In this document: piece by piece, positions 1 to 8,676 of the stretch | Numbering within the stretch: the first letter of the stretch is position 1 | How the letters are laid out: each line of letters opens with the position of its first letter | Notes under the pieces: generated by a model | Database searches by the model: none | Seen by the model: only the letters and a program-made list of their open reading frames with translations | What the model was told of the DNA's origin: nothing | Position numbers and translations under genes: made by a program | Origin: Leisingera thetidis | GTDB lineage: Bacteria > Pseudomonadota > Alphaproteobacteria > Rhodobacterales > Rhodobacteraceae | Reading direction: 5' to 3' | Length of the DNA stretch: 64,000 bases | Assembly: GCF_025857195.1 (NCBI RefSeq) | Contig: NZ_CP109788.1 | Location: forward strand, 124,001-188,000

Positions 1-178
1 CTTCGGCGACGGATACAAGCTGTCCTTTCTCAAAAGTCAGATAGACCTCATTGCCGCCGGTTTCGATCAGGACAGTCTCGGAAAACAAGCGCCCAAGGCG
101 CAGCAGGTGCGGTGTTTCCCTGAGAGCGGATTGGATCTGATTGAAGGTTTCGATCACCTGAGCCTCCCTTGCGTTCAT
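1..178 (-). CDS. Hypothetical protein, N-terminal part only (gene runs off the left edge)
   Basis: An open frame reads leftward from an ATG at 178 to the window edge without a stop (59 codons visible). It begins MNAREAQVIETFNQIQ and ends in a beta-rich stretch with a TFEKGQLVSV motif. That stretch loosely resembles the SCP2 sterol-carrier fold, but this is only an impression. There is no signal peptide or membrane segment in the visible part. No strong Shine-Dalgarno precedes the ATG. The frame is supported by amphipathic, protein-like composition and by the absence of a competing frame. Function unknown. Confidence 0.45.
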   Translation of the reverse strand, partial: MNAREAQVIETFNQIQSALRETPHLLRLGRLFSETVLIETGGNEVYLTFEKGQLVSVAE

Positions 179-433
179 GTGCTTTCAGTTAGCTGCCATG
201 ACAGGAGGGCGTGTGGCCATGCCGGCGGGGGTATGAGGCAATACTCTGGCCCTGGCCGGCCTGCCGGAGCGGAGTGCCCGAAAGGATTGGAAACGCCAGA
301 CAGGTCCGGACCGCGGTTTGCAAAAGCTCTTCCGCCCGTTTCAGCAGACCGGCTGGGTCCGCAATATGAATCCCTCATCCGGTCCGGGCAGCAATGCGCG
401 GGCGCACAATTCAGGCAGCCACGCCATGCGGTC

Positions 434-907
434 TCACTCAGCCAGCGGCTCGGCCCATAACAGCGGCTGGTCAAAATTATACATGACCAGCAGCCCGTCG
501 TCTTGAAGTTCCATCCGGTTGACCAAGCCCAGCTGCTGCATAAAATCGCGTTCTGCGATCATTGTCTCTTCGTCGCACAGCCCGCCGCCGATCTCGAATG
601 GCGTGAACATCAGGTTCTGGGTGTCCGGTCCGAAATTTGTTGTGAAACTCCTGCAGGGGCTGGAGCCATAGAGAGTGCCGTCCGCGAAATCAAACCGCAG
701 GTCCTCGAATTTCTCCAGGTCAACGTCCTTGACCTTCTGAACAATCCAAGCGCCGTCAAAAGATTCTGCCGTGGTTGAAGCCATAGGGATTACTCCACTG
801 GGTGCGTTCACGTTGTCAGAGGCAAAGGAGCAGACGGCCAATCCGCCGCCGCAGACGCCCGCAAATGCCGCAAGCACCACGGCCTGGGCGGGGCGCAGCC
901 CCTTCAT
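434..907 (-). CDS. META-domain (HslJ-like) exported protein
   Basis: 157 aa. The N-terminus (about residues 1-30) is a hydrophobic signal sequence with a short positive start (MKGLRPAQ), so the product is probably periplasmic or membrane-anchored. From about residue 50 the META/DUF306 pattern is visible: a Trp followed by a beta strand, a G-S-S-P-C turn after LRF-type strands, a second Cys in GGGLCDEE, and the ERDFMQQL helix typical of HslJ and META lipoproteins. Such proteins are linked to envelope stress or motility in other bacteria; the role here is unknown. It is a lone gene that diverges from the giant gene at 1095, leaving a 187-bp shared upstream region. The second Cys of the pair could form a disulfide. 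Confidence 0.7.
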   Translation of the reverse strand: MKGLRPAQAVVLAAFAGVCGGGLAVCSFASDNVNAPSGVIPMASTTAESFDGAWIVQKVKDVDLEKFEDLRFDFADGTLYGSSPCRSFTTNFGPDTQNLMFTPFEIGGGLCDEETMIAERDFMQQLGLVNRMELQDDGLLVMYNFDQPLLWAEPLAE

Positions 908-1094
908 TCGGCGGACCCGGCGGGCCGGAACATCATCAGCATTTCACCTTGGTGCACATATGGATTGAGTGTGCGCAGCCTGAGGAGATTGACAAGAAAA
1001 AAATCTTGCTGGAATCCGGGTTCCATGCGACTCTCGAAGAGGTGCAAAGATAACGTACTTGTTTTAAACAGTTTTTTATCTCAGGAGCTGCCCC

Positions 1095-4000
1095 ATGCCT
1101 CTTGATGGATCTGCCGCGAAAGAAATCAAGCAACAGATGGCACTTGCGCGCAAGCGCGCGCTGGCCTTTGGTTTGTGCTTCGGCAAGAAAATCGAAAACT
1201 CGGTTTTTCTCACCCACAAAACCAAGGCTGCCAAAGTGCTGGGCAAGCAGGCGAAGTCGGACGGGGAAACGCCGCAGTTCACCTTTGGCACACTGAAGCT
1301 TGACGGCAAGGAGCTGTCGCTTTCGGTCGAGGGCAAGATCGTGCCGGGCATGGCCCGCAAGGCCAAGAAGATGTTCATGGTGGTCGGGCTCAAGTACAGC
1401 ATCATCATCCTTGATCCCGACGGAACGGTGGTTGAGGCCGACCGCGACGACGAGGATGAGGAGGCGGGCGACGCCCCCGAGGCCGCCCCGGCTGCCAGCG
1501 GCGACACCGCCACCGAAGATCCGGCAGAAGCGCCGTCCGCCGAACCGGACCCGGCGGAAGCCAAATGGACCGCCACGGCGGCCAAGATCGAGGCCAACCT
1601 GGTCAAACTCAGGGGGATTGCCGGCATCGACCTCTCCAGGTCCGAGGCGCTGTGGAAGGCGATCCAGGCCAAAGCGGAAGGCAGCGGCTTTGCGGCGGCG
1701 CTGGAGCATGTCGCCAAACTCTCCGCCGAGATGAAAACTGCGGCCCAGGACGCTGCGGCCCGGGCCAAGCGGTTGAGCCTGCTGGAAGGCAAGTGGCAGC
1801 AGGCCGCGGCCAAGCTGGAACCCATGATAGAGGAAATCCTCGCCCTCAAGACCGCGCAGTCGGAGAAAATCGAAACCGTCTGGACGCAGATCAAGGCCCG
1901 TGCAGCCGCCGCGCCGCCTGACTACGAGGGCGCGCTCAAGGCGGTTGGCCCCCTGGCCCAGGCGATTTCCAAAGCCCGGCAGGCCGCCGCGGAGGCAGGC
2001 CAGGACGATCCGGCTCCGGCCGGCGCGCCGGCGGCAGCAGCGGAAGACGGGGAAACACTGACTGCACCGAAACAGGACGCTCCGGCCAAGGCGCCCGAAG
2101 ACGCAGCGCCGCCCGCCGGTGACACAGGCGGGGACGCCACCGATGCCGATCTGGCGGAACAGGTTGCCCGCATCGAGGCGGCGCTCAAGGCACTGCGGGA
2201 GGGTCCGGTCAAGACCTACAACACCATGCTGCCCGAGGCCGTCAGCCAGACACCGGACAAGTGGAAGGCCGCGCTGGACAAGGTCGAAGCGCTGGCAGCT
2301 CAGGCCAAGGCGAAACCCGACGCCGGCAGCGGGGCCAAGCTGGAGGCCGGCGAAAAGGCCTTGGCCGGTCTGGAAAAGGCGGTTGCCGCGGACACCGACG
2401 CAAAGACCAATTTTCAGAAGGCGCTGGCAATTTTCGATCTGCGCCTGGTGCCGTTGACCAGCCACCCCAAGGCAGGGGCGCCGGAAATTGCTCCTGAAAT
2501 CACAAAAATAAACGGGCTGCGGACTGCCGCTGTTGAAAAGGCAAAGAACCACGACTTGAAAACGGCCACCGGGGACCTTGCCGCCGCGGAAACCGTGATT
2601 GCGCAGACCGAAGTCCTGGCCGACGATTTTGCGCATTTCATGGCAATTGATGGCGACCGCCAGACAATGGCCGACACGGACCGTGGTGTTACGACCGGCG
2701 CCCCTGCGGTTGATGACCCGGCGCGGGAAATGGAGCGTTTGTACGACGCGGCGCAACAGGACAAGGCCGCGAAGAAATTCAAGGACGGCACCAAGAAACT
2801 CGACCAGATTGCGGTGGTATTTGCCCGGACCGCAAAGGTGAAGGTGCAGCGCAAGAACTATGAAGATGCCCGGCCGAAAGCGAAATCCTGGGTGGATCAC
2901 TGGGCAGGGCTGCCTGCCGCAACCAAAACGCTGCTGACGGCGAAGCTGACAGAGCTCGGCGGCTACTACACCGATTCAGACGTTGCCACGACCAAGGATT
3001 ACTCTGCATCCCTTGGCAAGCTGGGGAAGTTCTGGACGCTGCGGAGCTTTCTGGAAAAGGAAATTCCGGTTGTTCAGCAATATGCGCCGAAACTGCAGGC
3101 GTTCGAGGCCAAGCTGAAGGATTTCAAGGACCATGACGGAGCCTCCGGCATTCAAGCCATCATTCTGAAAATGGAAGCGGATCTCGCCTCGGCCAAATCC
3201 GAAGCCGCGCTGCACAAGTTCTCGACAGCCTTGACCCTTCTGGATGCCACGCAAGGGGATTGGGCTGCGGCCGCTGCGCAGGCTGATGCCTGCAAGGCGT
3301 ACAAGGAGAAACGTGCCGCTGTTCAGGGCAAAATCGATGCCCTGAAGAATGTGCCGCAGGCTGCGGCGATGGTTGCGGATGCCAAGGCTCTGATGGCAGA
3401 AGCGGCGGCGGCGGCGCTCAAGCTGGACTTTGCGGCGGCAAGCAAATCCCTTGCTGATGCGGAAAAACGGGTGGACAGCGCCAAGGCGTCGGCTGAGGCC
3501 TCGGTGGAACTGGACGGCCTCACCGATGCGGCGGCGCTGGACAATCTGAAAAAGAAATGGGACCCGGCCTTCAAGGTCTTCACCGATATCCGTGACAAAG
3601 TTGTCGCGGCGGATACCGGCACTGACTTCACTGTGCTGATCGCAAAGGCGCAAGTCCCTGCGGCGGAAGCGGAAAAGGCCAAGAAGGCCAAGAAGTACGA
3701 CGATGCCCGGGCGCATCTGGACAGCGCCATCTCCAACCTCAAGATGGCCATGGTGCTGATCCACCAGCACCGCGCCTTTGGCGATCTCAAGACCTCGCTG
3801 GCGGGGCAGGCGGCGGCACTGGCGCCGCTGAACGATGCCAATTGCCTGCAGCCGCATCTTGACGACATCACCCGGCTGACCGGCGAAGCGGACGATCTGA
3901 TCAAACCGGAAGGTTACGATTACAAGGGCGCGGAGGCCAAAGTCGCTGCGGCGCGCAAGGTGGCGGAGCAGGCCCGTGCGGATGGCGAGCTGTACAAGAC

Positions 4001-6629
4001 GATCAAGGCGGACCGGGCCAAGGCCGCCGCAATTATCGCCAAGATCACCACCGAGGGCGGAGCTGTCGAGACCCAGCTGGCGCACCGCAAGACCGAAATC
4101 CAGGCGCTGCTGGATGAAAGCACCGCAAAGCAGACGGCGCGGGATTTCCAAGGCTCGGCCGAGAAGGCCAAGGCTGCCGCCGGCTGGGAAAAAGCCACGG
4201 ATGAGGATTTGAAGACACTCAAGACCGTGCTGGGCTGGGAAGACCCGTTCTTCAAAGTGCCGCGCGCCGCGCTGATCGGGCCGGGCAAGGAGGCCGGGGT
4301 GCATCAAATCGCGCGCGCAGATGCGGACTTTGCCAAGTACGAGGCTGCGAAGGCCGCCCATACCTATTCGGCTGCATTGAGAGTGTTCGAAAATGCCTTT
4401 CAGAAGATCGAAGCCTGCAAGCTCCTGATTGCGGCGGCGGACCTTTACGCGCCGGCGCTGACTGATGCACAGGTTGCAGTGGACGCGCTGGCAGCCGAGC
4501 GGAACGCGGCAACCGCGGACAGGATCAAGGCGCTTGAAGACAGGCTGGCGGCGGCGAAGGTGGACACCGCAAGGACGGATCTGACCGCAAACGACTACTC
4601 CCAGGCGGAAAAGCTGCTGAAGGCGGTCACGGAGCAGGCCAAGGCTTTGCTTGTGGAAATCAAGGGATCATCGGAGTATGAAACAGCCCGGCAGGCCGCA
4701 CAGGACAAGCTGGCCGAGGCGCAGGGGCATAAGCACGCGGATGCCATCAAGGCACAGCTGACCCGGCTGGCTGCCAAATACAGCAATCTGGTAAAACAGG
4801 CCCCAGGCGGCTATGCAACGGCCAAGACCATGGCGGAAGAGGTGACGGCATCCGCCGAAGAGGCCATCAGCACAGCGAACCGGCACGGCATTCTCGAAGC
4901 TGTGAATTCGGCCATCGGCGGCGACGAGGACAGTGCGCCCTGGTGGCCGCAGGTGCAGGCGGCGAAACTTTCCATCAAGGTGGTGGGCGGCCGCGAAAAC
5001 GCCGAAGTAGCTGCGGTTCACCTGAAAACCGCCGAGACCGAAATCGAAAACTGCCAGAAGGACGGGCTTGCCGCCAAGGTTGCCAAGGGCCATTTGCTGG
5101 CCGCGCTGGAGGCCTGCAACACGGCGGATGAGGTGATTTCGCAATATGCGTTCATCCAGCAGGAAACCGCCCGTGCGCGGGCCGCGCTGGCTCCGGTCAA
5201 ATCCCACGATGAAACCGCTTATGTGAAGGCCGAAATTGCCGAAGCTGACAAGCTGCTGGCAGGTGCGGAAACAGCTGCAAAAAGCGGGCAGAACTACGGC
5301 AAGGTCAGTGCGGATATTGAAAGAGCCATAGCTTTGACCAAAGCGGCGCTGGAAATGGCCGGGCTTCACAAGCAATACAAGGAATTGCGCGCCAAGCCAG
5401 AGGTCGAGCCCCGCCTGAACGTGCTGGAAAAGCACGAACACCGCTATGCCATCAAACCCAGCATCGACTCCATGCGCAAGAAGCTGGCCGATGCGGCGGC
5501 GCAGGCGGCCGGCAAAAAGCCGGCCGAGGCGATCAAACTGCTGGAAGAGGCGCGCGCCATCGGCACCAGCGCCTTTGTGATGGCCGAAATGCGGGCCAAC
5601 ACGCCGCCCAAGGAAGCGGACATCAAGGAAATCCTGTCGCGCCCGAATGGCACTGATGAGCTGGACGCGATGATCGACAACCTGGAGCCCGAGGCGCAGC
5701 GGGCAGTGGTCAAGGTGGCGTTCAAGGCGCGTTTCGGATGCGACATCAAGAACTTCAGCAACGAGAACCTGGCTCCGGCCTCCGAAATCGCCGATGCCAA
5801 TCTGAAGGGTCCGAATATCGTCGCTTTCTACAAGGCGATGCAGGACCTGCCGCTGGATCACACGCTCAGCAATGACTCACTGCAGAAGTTCGCCGTCAAT
5901 GAGGCCGCCAAGGGCGGGTCAAAGTACCAGGGCAAGGAAAAGCGGATCGTGATGCATGAAGGCGATGCCGGGCTGTCGCCCAATTATGCCTTTGGCAGTG
6001 ACGATGCGGTTGGCAGCCTGGATGATGCGACCACCCCGGAAGAGCGAGCGGAACTGGAGAAATGCAAACCCGCCAACGAGGAGCCGGTCACCTTTTTCAA
6101 CTGGAATACCCTGCATGAAGTCGGCCATGCGGTTGATGACAAAAAGGGCTTCATGAAAAGCAACGGCAGCAAGAAGGCCTTTGGCGGCTGGGCCGAGTAC
6201 GGCATGGATATTGCGGGCATCGCAGATAAGATCGCCGCAAAGTTCAGCTATGACAAAGCCTATGTCACTGAATACATGGCCCATAACAAAAGTGCGCATG
6301 TTCCGGCCAAACCCGCGGATGAGACCTGCTCGGACGAAGAATGGGAAAACCGCCGCATTCAGGTGCAGGCGCATATCGATACAGCGTCCGAACCGGCCAA
6401 GCCCTGGTCCAGCATGACCTCGGCCAAGAAAATTGCGATTGATGGGGTCGTATACCAGGAAAGCTATCCGAACACCTGGACGTCCTACCTGCTGGGCGAG
6501 CGGCCCAAGGGCATTACCGGGTATCAGTTCCGGGCGCCGGGGGAATGGTTCTCGGAACTTTATGCCGCCTATCACTCGGGCAAGCTGAAGCCGAACCACC
6601 CTGCCGTTGGCTGGCTGTCCAAACTTTGA
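1095..6629 (+). CDS. Giant helical-repeat protein with C-terminal HEVGH zincin-like domain
   Basis: 1844 aa. The start at 1095 is preceded by AGGAG at 1083-1087. Visible layout: residues 1-105 form a compact alpha/beta domain (LARKRALAFGLCFGKK at its start) that I cannot name. Residues 110-155 are an acidic Pro/Ala/Glu linker. Residues 160-1600 are an Ala/Lys/Glu-rich, almost entirely helical region with recurring units of the form Y-x2-A-x-L and W-x3-A-x-L, suggesting a long rod or solenoid. Residues 1600-1844 contain H1674-E-V-G-H1678 followed by A-V-D-D, and near the end E1817-W-F-S-E1821. This is the HExxH plus downstream Glu arrangement of gluzincins and resembles anthrax-lethal-factor-type peptidase domains. 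There is no signal peptide or membrane segment. The next gene (CpXC protein) starts 22 bp downstream and is probably co-transcribed. The enzymatic call is inferred from the motif only. An effector or toxin role is possible but unproven. Confidence 0.75.
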   Translation: MPLDGSAAKEIKQQMALARKRALAFGLCFGKKIENSVFLTHKTKAAKVLGKQAKSDGETPQFTFGTLKLDGKELSLSVEGKIVPGMARKAKKMFMVVGLKYSIIILDPDGTVVEADRDDEDEEAGDAPEAAPAASGDTATEDPAEAPSAEPDPAEAKWTATAAKIEANLVKLRGIAGIDLSRSEALWKAIQAKAEGSGFAAALEHVAKLSAEMKTAAQDAAARAKRLSLLEGKWQQAAAKLEPMIEEILALKTAQSEKIETVWTQIKARAAAAPPDYEGALKAVGPLAQAISKARQAAAEAGQDDPAPAGAPAAAAEDGETLTAPKQDAPAKAPEDAAPPAGDTGGDATDADLAEQVARIEAALKALREGPVKTYNTMLPEAVSQTPDKWKAALDKVEALAAQAKAKPDAGSGAKLEAGEKALAGLEKAVAADTDAKTNFQKALAIFDLRLVPLTSHPKAGAPEIAPEITKINGLRTAAVEKAKNHDLKTATGDLAAAETVIAQTEVLADDFAHFMAIDGDRQTMADTDRGVTTGAPAVDDPAREMERLYDAAQQDKAAKKFKDGTKKLDQIAVVFARTAKVKVQRKNYEDARPKAKSWVDHWAGLPAATKTLLTAKLTELGGYYTDSDVATTKDYSASLGKLGKFWTLRSFLEKEIPVVQQYAPKLQAFEAKLKDFKDHDGASGIQAIILKMEADLASAKSEAALHKFSTALTLLDATQGDWAAAAAQADACKAYKEKRAAVQGKIDALKNVPQAAAMVADAKALMAEAAAAALKLDFAAASKSLADAEKRVDSAKASAEASVELDGLTDAAALDNLKKKWDPAFKVFTDIRDKVVAADTGTDFTVLIAKAQVPAAEAEKAKKAKKYDDARAHLDSAISNLKMAMVLIHQHRAFGDLKTSLAGQAAALAPLNDANCLQPHLDDITRLTGEADDLIKPEGYDYKGAEAKVAAARKVAEQARADGELYKTIKADRAKAAAIIAKITTEGGAVETQLAHRKTEIQALLDESTAKQTARDFQGSAEKAKAAAGWEKATDEDLKTLKTVLGWEDPFFKVPRAALIGPGKEAGVHQIARADADFAKYEAAKAAHTYSAALRVFENAFQKIEACKLLIAAADLYAPALTDAQVAVDALAAERNAATADRIKALEDRLAAAKVDTARTDLTANDYSQAEKLLKAVTEQAKALLVEIKGSSEYETARQAAQDKLAEAQGHKHADAIKAQLTRLAAKYSNLVKQAPGGYATAKTMAEEVTASAEEAISTANRHGILEAVNSAIGGDEDSAPWWPQVQAAKLSIKVVGGRENAEVAAVHLKTAETEIENCQKDGLAAKVAKGHLLAALEACNTADEVISQYAFIQQETARARAALAPVKSHDETAYVKAEIAEADKLLAGAETAAKSGQNYGKVSADIERAIALTKAALEMAGLHKQYKELRAKPEVEPRLNVLEKHEHRYAIKPSIDSMRKKLADAAAQAAGKKPAEAIKLLEEARAIGTSAFVMAEMRANTPPKEADIKEILSRPNGTDELDAMIDNLEPEAQRAVVKVAFKARFGCDIKNFSNENLAPASEIADANLKGPNIVAFYKAMQDLPLDHTLSNDSLQKFAVNEAAKGGSKYQGKEKRIVMHEGDAGLSPNYAFGSDDAVGSLDDATTPEERAELEKCKPANEEPVTFFNWNTLHEVGHAVDDKKGFMKSNGSKKAFGGWAEYGMDIAGIADKIAAKFSYDKAYVTEYMAHNKSAHVPAKPADETCSDEEWENRRIQVQAHIDTASEPAKPWSSMTSAKKIAIDGVVYQESYPNTWTSYLLGERPKGITGYQFRAPGEWFSELYAAYHSGKLKPNHPAVGWLSKL

Positions 6630-6651
6630 TCCATTGAAAGGCCCTTGACTG

Positions 6652-7356
6652 ATGTCGCTTTTTCACCCCGTCAATCTGGTGTGCCCGCAATGCGAAGCCC
6701 CTGTATCGATGATGGCAGTTGGCAGCGTGAACGCAGACCGCCGTCCCGACCTGCGCGAAGACATCCTCACAGACCGGTTTCAGGACGTCGCGTGCGGCGC
6801 CTGCGGGGAGAGTTTCCGCTTGCAGCCCCAGTTCAATTATCTGGACGCCGGGCGCGGGCAGTGGATCGCCGCGATGCCCGCCAGCCGGATGCGCGACCAC
6901 CTGGAGCTTGAGGATGAGGCCACCGCGCTTTTCTCCAGCAGTTACGGCACGAATGCCCCGGCAGCCGCCCGGGAAGTCGGGAGCGGACTCGCCGTGCGCC
7001 TGACCTTTGGCTGGCCGGCCATCCGGGAAAAACTGCTGGTGCGGCAGCTGGAACTGGATGACGTGATCGTGGAGATGATGAAACTGCACATCCTGCGAAG
7101 TGTGGAAACCGCGCCTCTGTCCGAGGGCGTTGAGCTTCGTTTGGTCGATGCGGACGAAGAAGGGGACGGGTATGTTTTCGCCTGGCTGGAAACCGCGTCC
7201 GAGAAGTTCGTCGAGTACCTGAGCGTGCCTGCAGAACTTTATAAGGCGATACAGGATAACCCCTCTGGCTGGGACGCCATACGGAGCCGGCTCGAAACCG
7301 GTCCTTTTGTTGATTTCCAGAAACTCTATATGGGCGAAGGACGTCAAGCGGGCTGA
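6652..7356 (+). CDS. CpXC-domain zinc-ribbon protein, partner of the giant protein
   Basis: 234 aa, start ATG at 6652 with AAAGG-type Shine-Dalgarno. Residues 8-60 carry two Cys pairs (V-C-P-Q-C and A-C-G-A-C) that match the CpXC domain, a probable zinc ribbon named for its C-P-x-C pairs. The remainder (about residues 90-230) is alpha/beta with an acidic segment (DADEEGDGY) and no transmembrane helix. Function of CpXC proteins is not established. Because the gene lies immediately behind the HEVGH giant gene and on the same strand, it may be a chaperone, regulator or immunity partner, but that is purely contextual. A 420-bp noncoding stretch follows. Confidence 0.65.
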   Translation: MSLFHPVNLVCPQCEAPVSMMAVGSVNADRRPDLREDILTDRFQDVACGACGESFRLQPQFNYLDAGRGQWIAAMPASRMRDHLELEDEATALFSSSYGTNAPAAAREVGSGLAVRLTFGWPAIREKLLVRQLELDDVIVEMMKLHILRSVETAPLSEGVELRLVDADEEGDGYVFAWLETASEKFVEYLSVPAELYKAIQDNPSGWDAIRSRLETGPFVDFQKLYMGEGRQAG

Positions 7357-7776
7357 CATTGCCACCGGTGTCAGGCTGCGGTCCCCCCTTTGATCCTGCC
7401 AGACGGCTCTCAAGGGAGCACTGGGGTTGATGTGATCCCCAACGCCGAACCGCCAGAAGCTGGATTTTGCCGGCACTTTACTGTTGCCGGAAAAATTTTT
7501 CCGTGACTCCGGCAGCCCGCTCGCACCTCCTGTGAGCGATACCTGAACCGGCAACCGATCACATCATCATTGCGTGCGCGGCGGCGTAATCCATCTCGTT
7601 CTCTGCAGCTTGCTGCAGTCACCGCACTCTATCGAGAACTTGACCTCACCCTCCGGCCAACCGGGTTGCCCAGGCTTCGTCCCGCTGTGCGACTTCCCAG
7701 GAAACGTGCGGCAAATGCCTGCATTGTTTCTGCGGCTGCCGCTCACGCCTCTATGGACCAGCCCGGGCCGTTCGGC
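7357..7776. other. Noncoding interval between convergent CpXC and CBS genes
   Basis: 420 bp with no convincing reading frame. It holds a small hairpin at 7470-7490, an overlapping 16-bp AT-centred palindrome at 7488-7503, and a CTGCAGC-TT-GCTGCAG inverted repeat at 7603-7618. Nothing else was recognised. Confidence 0.5.
7470..7503 (+). terminator. Probable terminator of the giant/CpXC operon
   Basis: The CCGGCA / TGCCGG stem (7470-7475 with 7485-7490, 9-nt loop) is followed by A5T5. The last bases also form a perfect palindrome CGGAAAAATTTTTCCG (7488-7503). The position 110 bp after the CpXC stop codon, between convergent genes, fits a bidirectional terminator. The stem is short, so efficiency is uncertain. 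Confidence 0.4.
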
Positions 7777-8301
7777 TCAGCCGACGATCATCTGCTTCAT
7801 CCGCAGGGCTTCGTACTCCAGCTCTTTCAGGCGGAAATTCACCACGTCGCCGACGGTGATCATGCCGGCCAGCTTGCCGTCCTTCAGCACCGGCATGTGG
7901 CGGAAGCGGCCTTCGCTCATCCTTTTCAGCACATCATGCAAATAGTCATCCGGCGTGCAGGTATGCACATTGCTGGTCATCAGGGCCGAAACCTCCTGCG
8001 GCAGGGTGTGGCCCGGGGTTTCAGCCATCCGCCGCACAATGTCGCGTTCCGACAGGATGCCCTGCAGATCGCCGTTCTGATCGGTCACCACCAGCGCGCC
8101 GATGTGCTTTGCCTTCAGCACATCCACCACATGGCCGATAGTGTCGTTGGGCCGCACCGCAAAGATGGCATCGCCCTTGCCCTCCAGCAGCTTGGCCACT
8201 GTTGTCTGCGAATGCGACAGGTTTGACTCGGCGGACTGGCTGTAAGTGTGCTTGTCCTCCTTGTCGCCCCGCATCGGAGCTTGGTATGAGGTCGGTGCCA
8301 T
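7777..8301 (-). CDS. CBS-domain pair protein
   Basis: 174 aa. Two CBS (Bateman) units are visible: CBS1 at about residues 43-95 (VRPNDTIGHVVDVL through GILSERDIVRRM) and CBS2 at about 110-160 (CTPDDYLHDVLKRM through GMITVGDVVNFRL). No enzymatic or channel domain is fused, so this is a stand-alone adenine-nucleotide-sensing type CBS protein. Such proteins in alphaproteobacteria bind AMP, ATP, NADH or related ligands and modulate partners. The S/Q-rich N-terminal 35 residues are probably disordered. It diverges from the small membrane gene at 8410, so the two share a short promoter region. Partner unknown. Confidence 0.8.
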   Translation of the reverse strand: MAPTSYQAPMRGDKEDKHTYSQSAESNLSHSQTTVAKLLEGKGDAIFAVRPNDTIGHVVDVLKAKHIGALVVTDQNGDLQGILSERDIVRRMAETPGHTLPQEVSALMTSNVHTCTPDDYLHDVLKRMSEGRFRHMPVLKDGKLAGMITVGDVVNFRLKELEYEALRMKQMIVG

Positions 8302-8409
8302 TGCGCGGGTCTCCTCCTATCCTGAACAGGTGATACCTCATCTTAACGCGGGATTCCGATCCGGGAAGGGGCGAAATGACGCGAGCGCTAACATGGACCG
8401 GAAAACAAC

Positions 8410-8598
8410 ATGTTCGAGACTCTTTACCTGACCCCCGTCACCGGCGCGCTGACCGTGTTCCTGGTGGTGGTCTGCGGCCATATGTACCGGCAGACCTGGA
8501 AGACCCAGCCGCCCAATGCCCGGCTGCGTGCCTGGTTATTCGGGGTGCCCGCGGCGCTCGGCCTGCTGGTGCTGGCCTTTGTGCCGTTGAAGTTCTGA
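8410..8598 (+). CDS. Small two-helix membrane protein
   Basis: 62 aa, starting MFETLYLTPV. Two hydrophobic segments, about residues 10-25 (GALTVFLVVVCGHMY) and 43-58 (FGVPAALGLLVLAFV), are joined by a basic polar loop. It lies 78 bp before apbE on the same strand, with apbE then nqrM behind it, and is likely in that transcript. No recognised family. A role as an accessory to the respiratory complex matured by ApbE/NqrM is a contextual guess. Confidence 0.5.
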   Translation: MFETLYLTPVTGALTVFLVVVCGHMYRQTWKTQPPNARLRAWLFGVPAALGLLVLAFVPLKF

Positions 8599-8676
8599 CG
8601 GCGCGGTCTGCCCGGATTTGACACTGGCGCCGTGCAGGGGCATAGCAGCGCCAGTTTTGCCGCCGGAGGTTGCCCG

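Noticed and set aside
936..2900. 654-codon minus-strand open frame across the giant gene
   Set aside because: It is antisense to a well-supported plus-strand gene. The Arg/Gly/Leu-rich composition is the usual shadow of GC-rich coding DNA, and no domain is visible.
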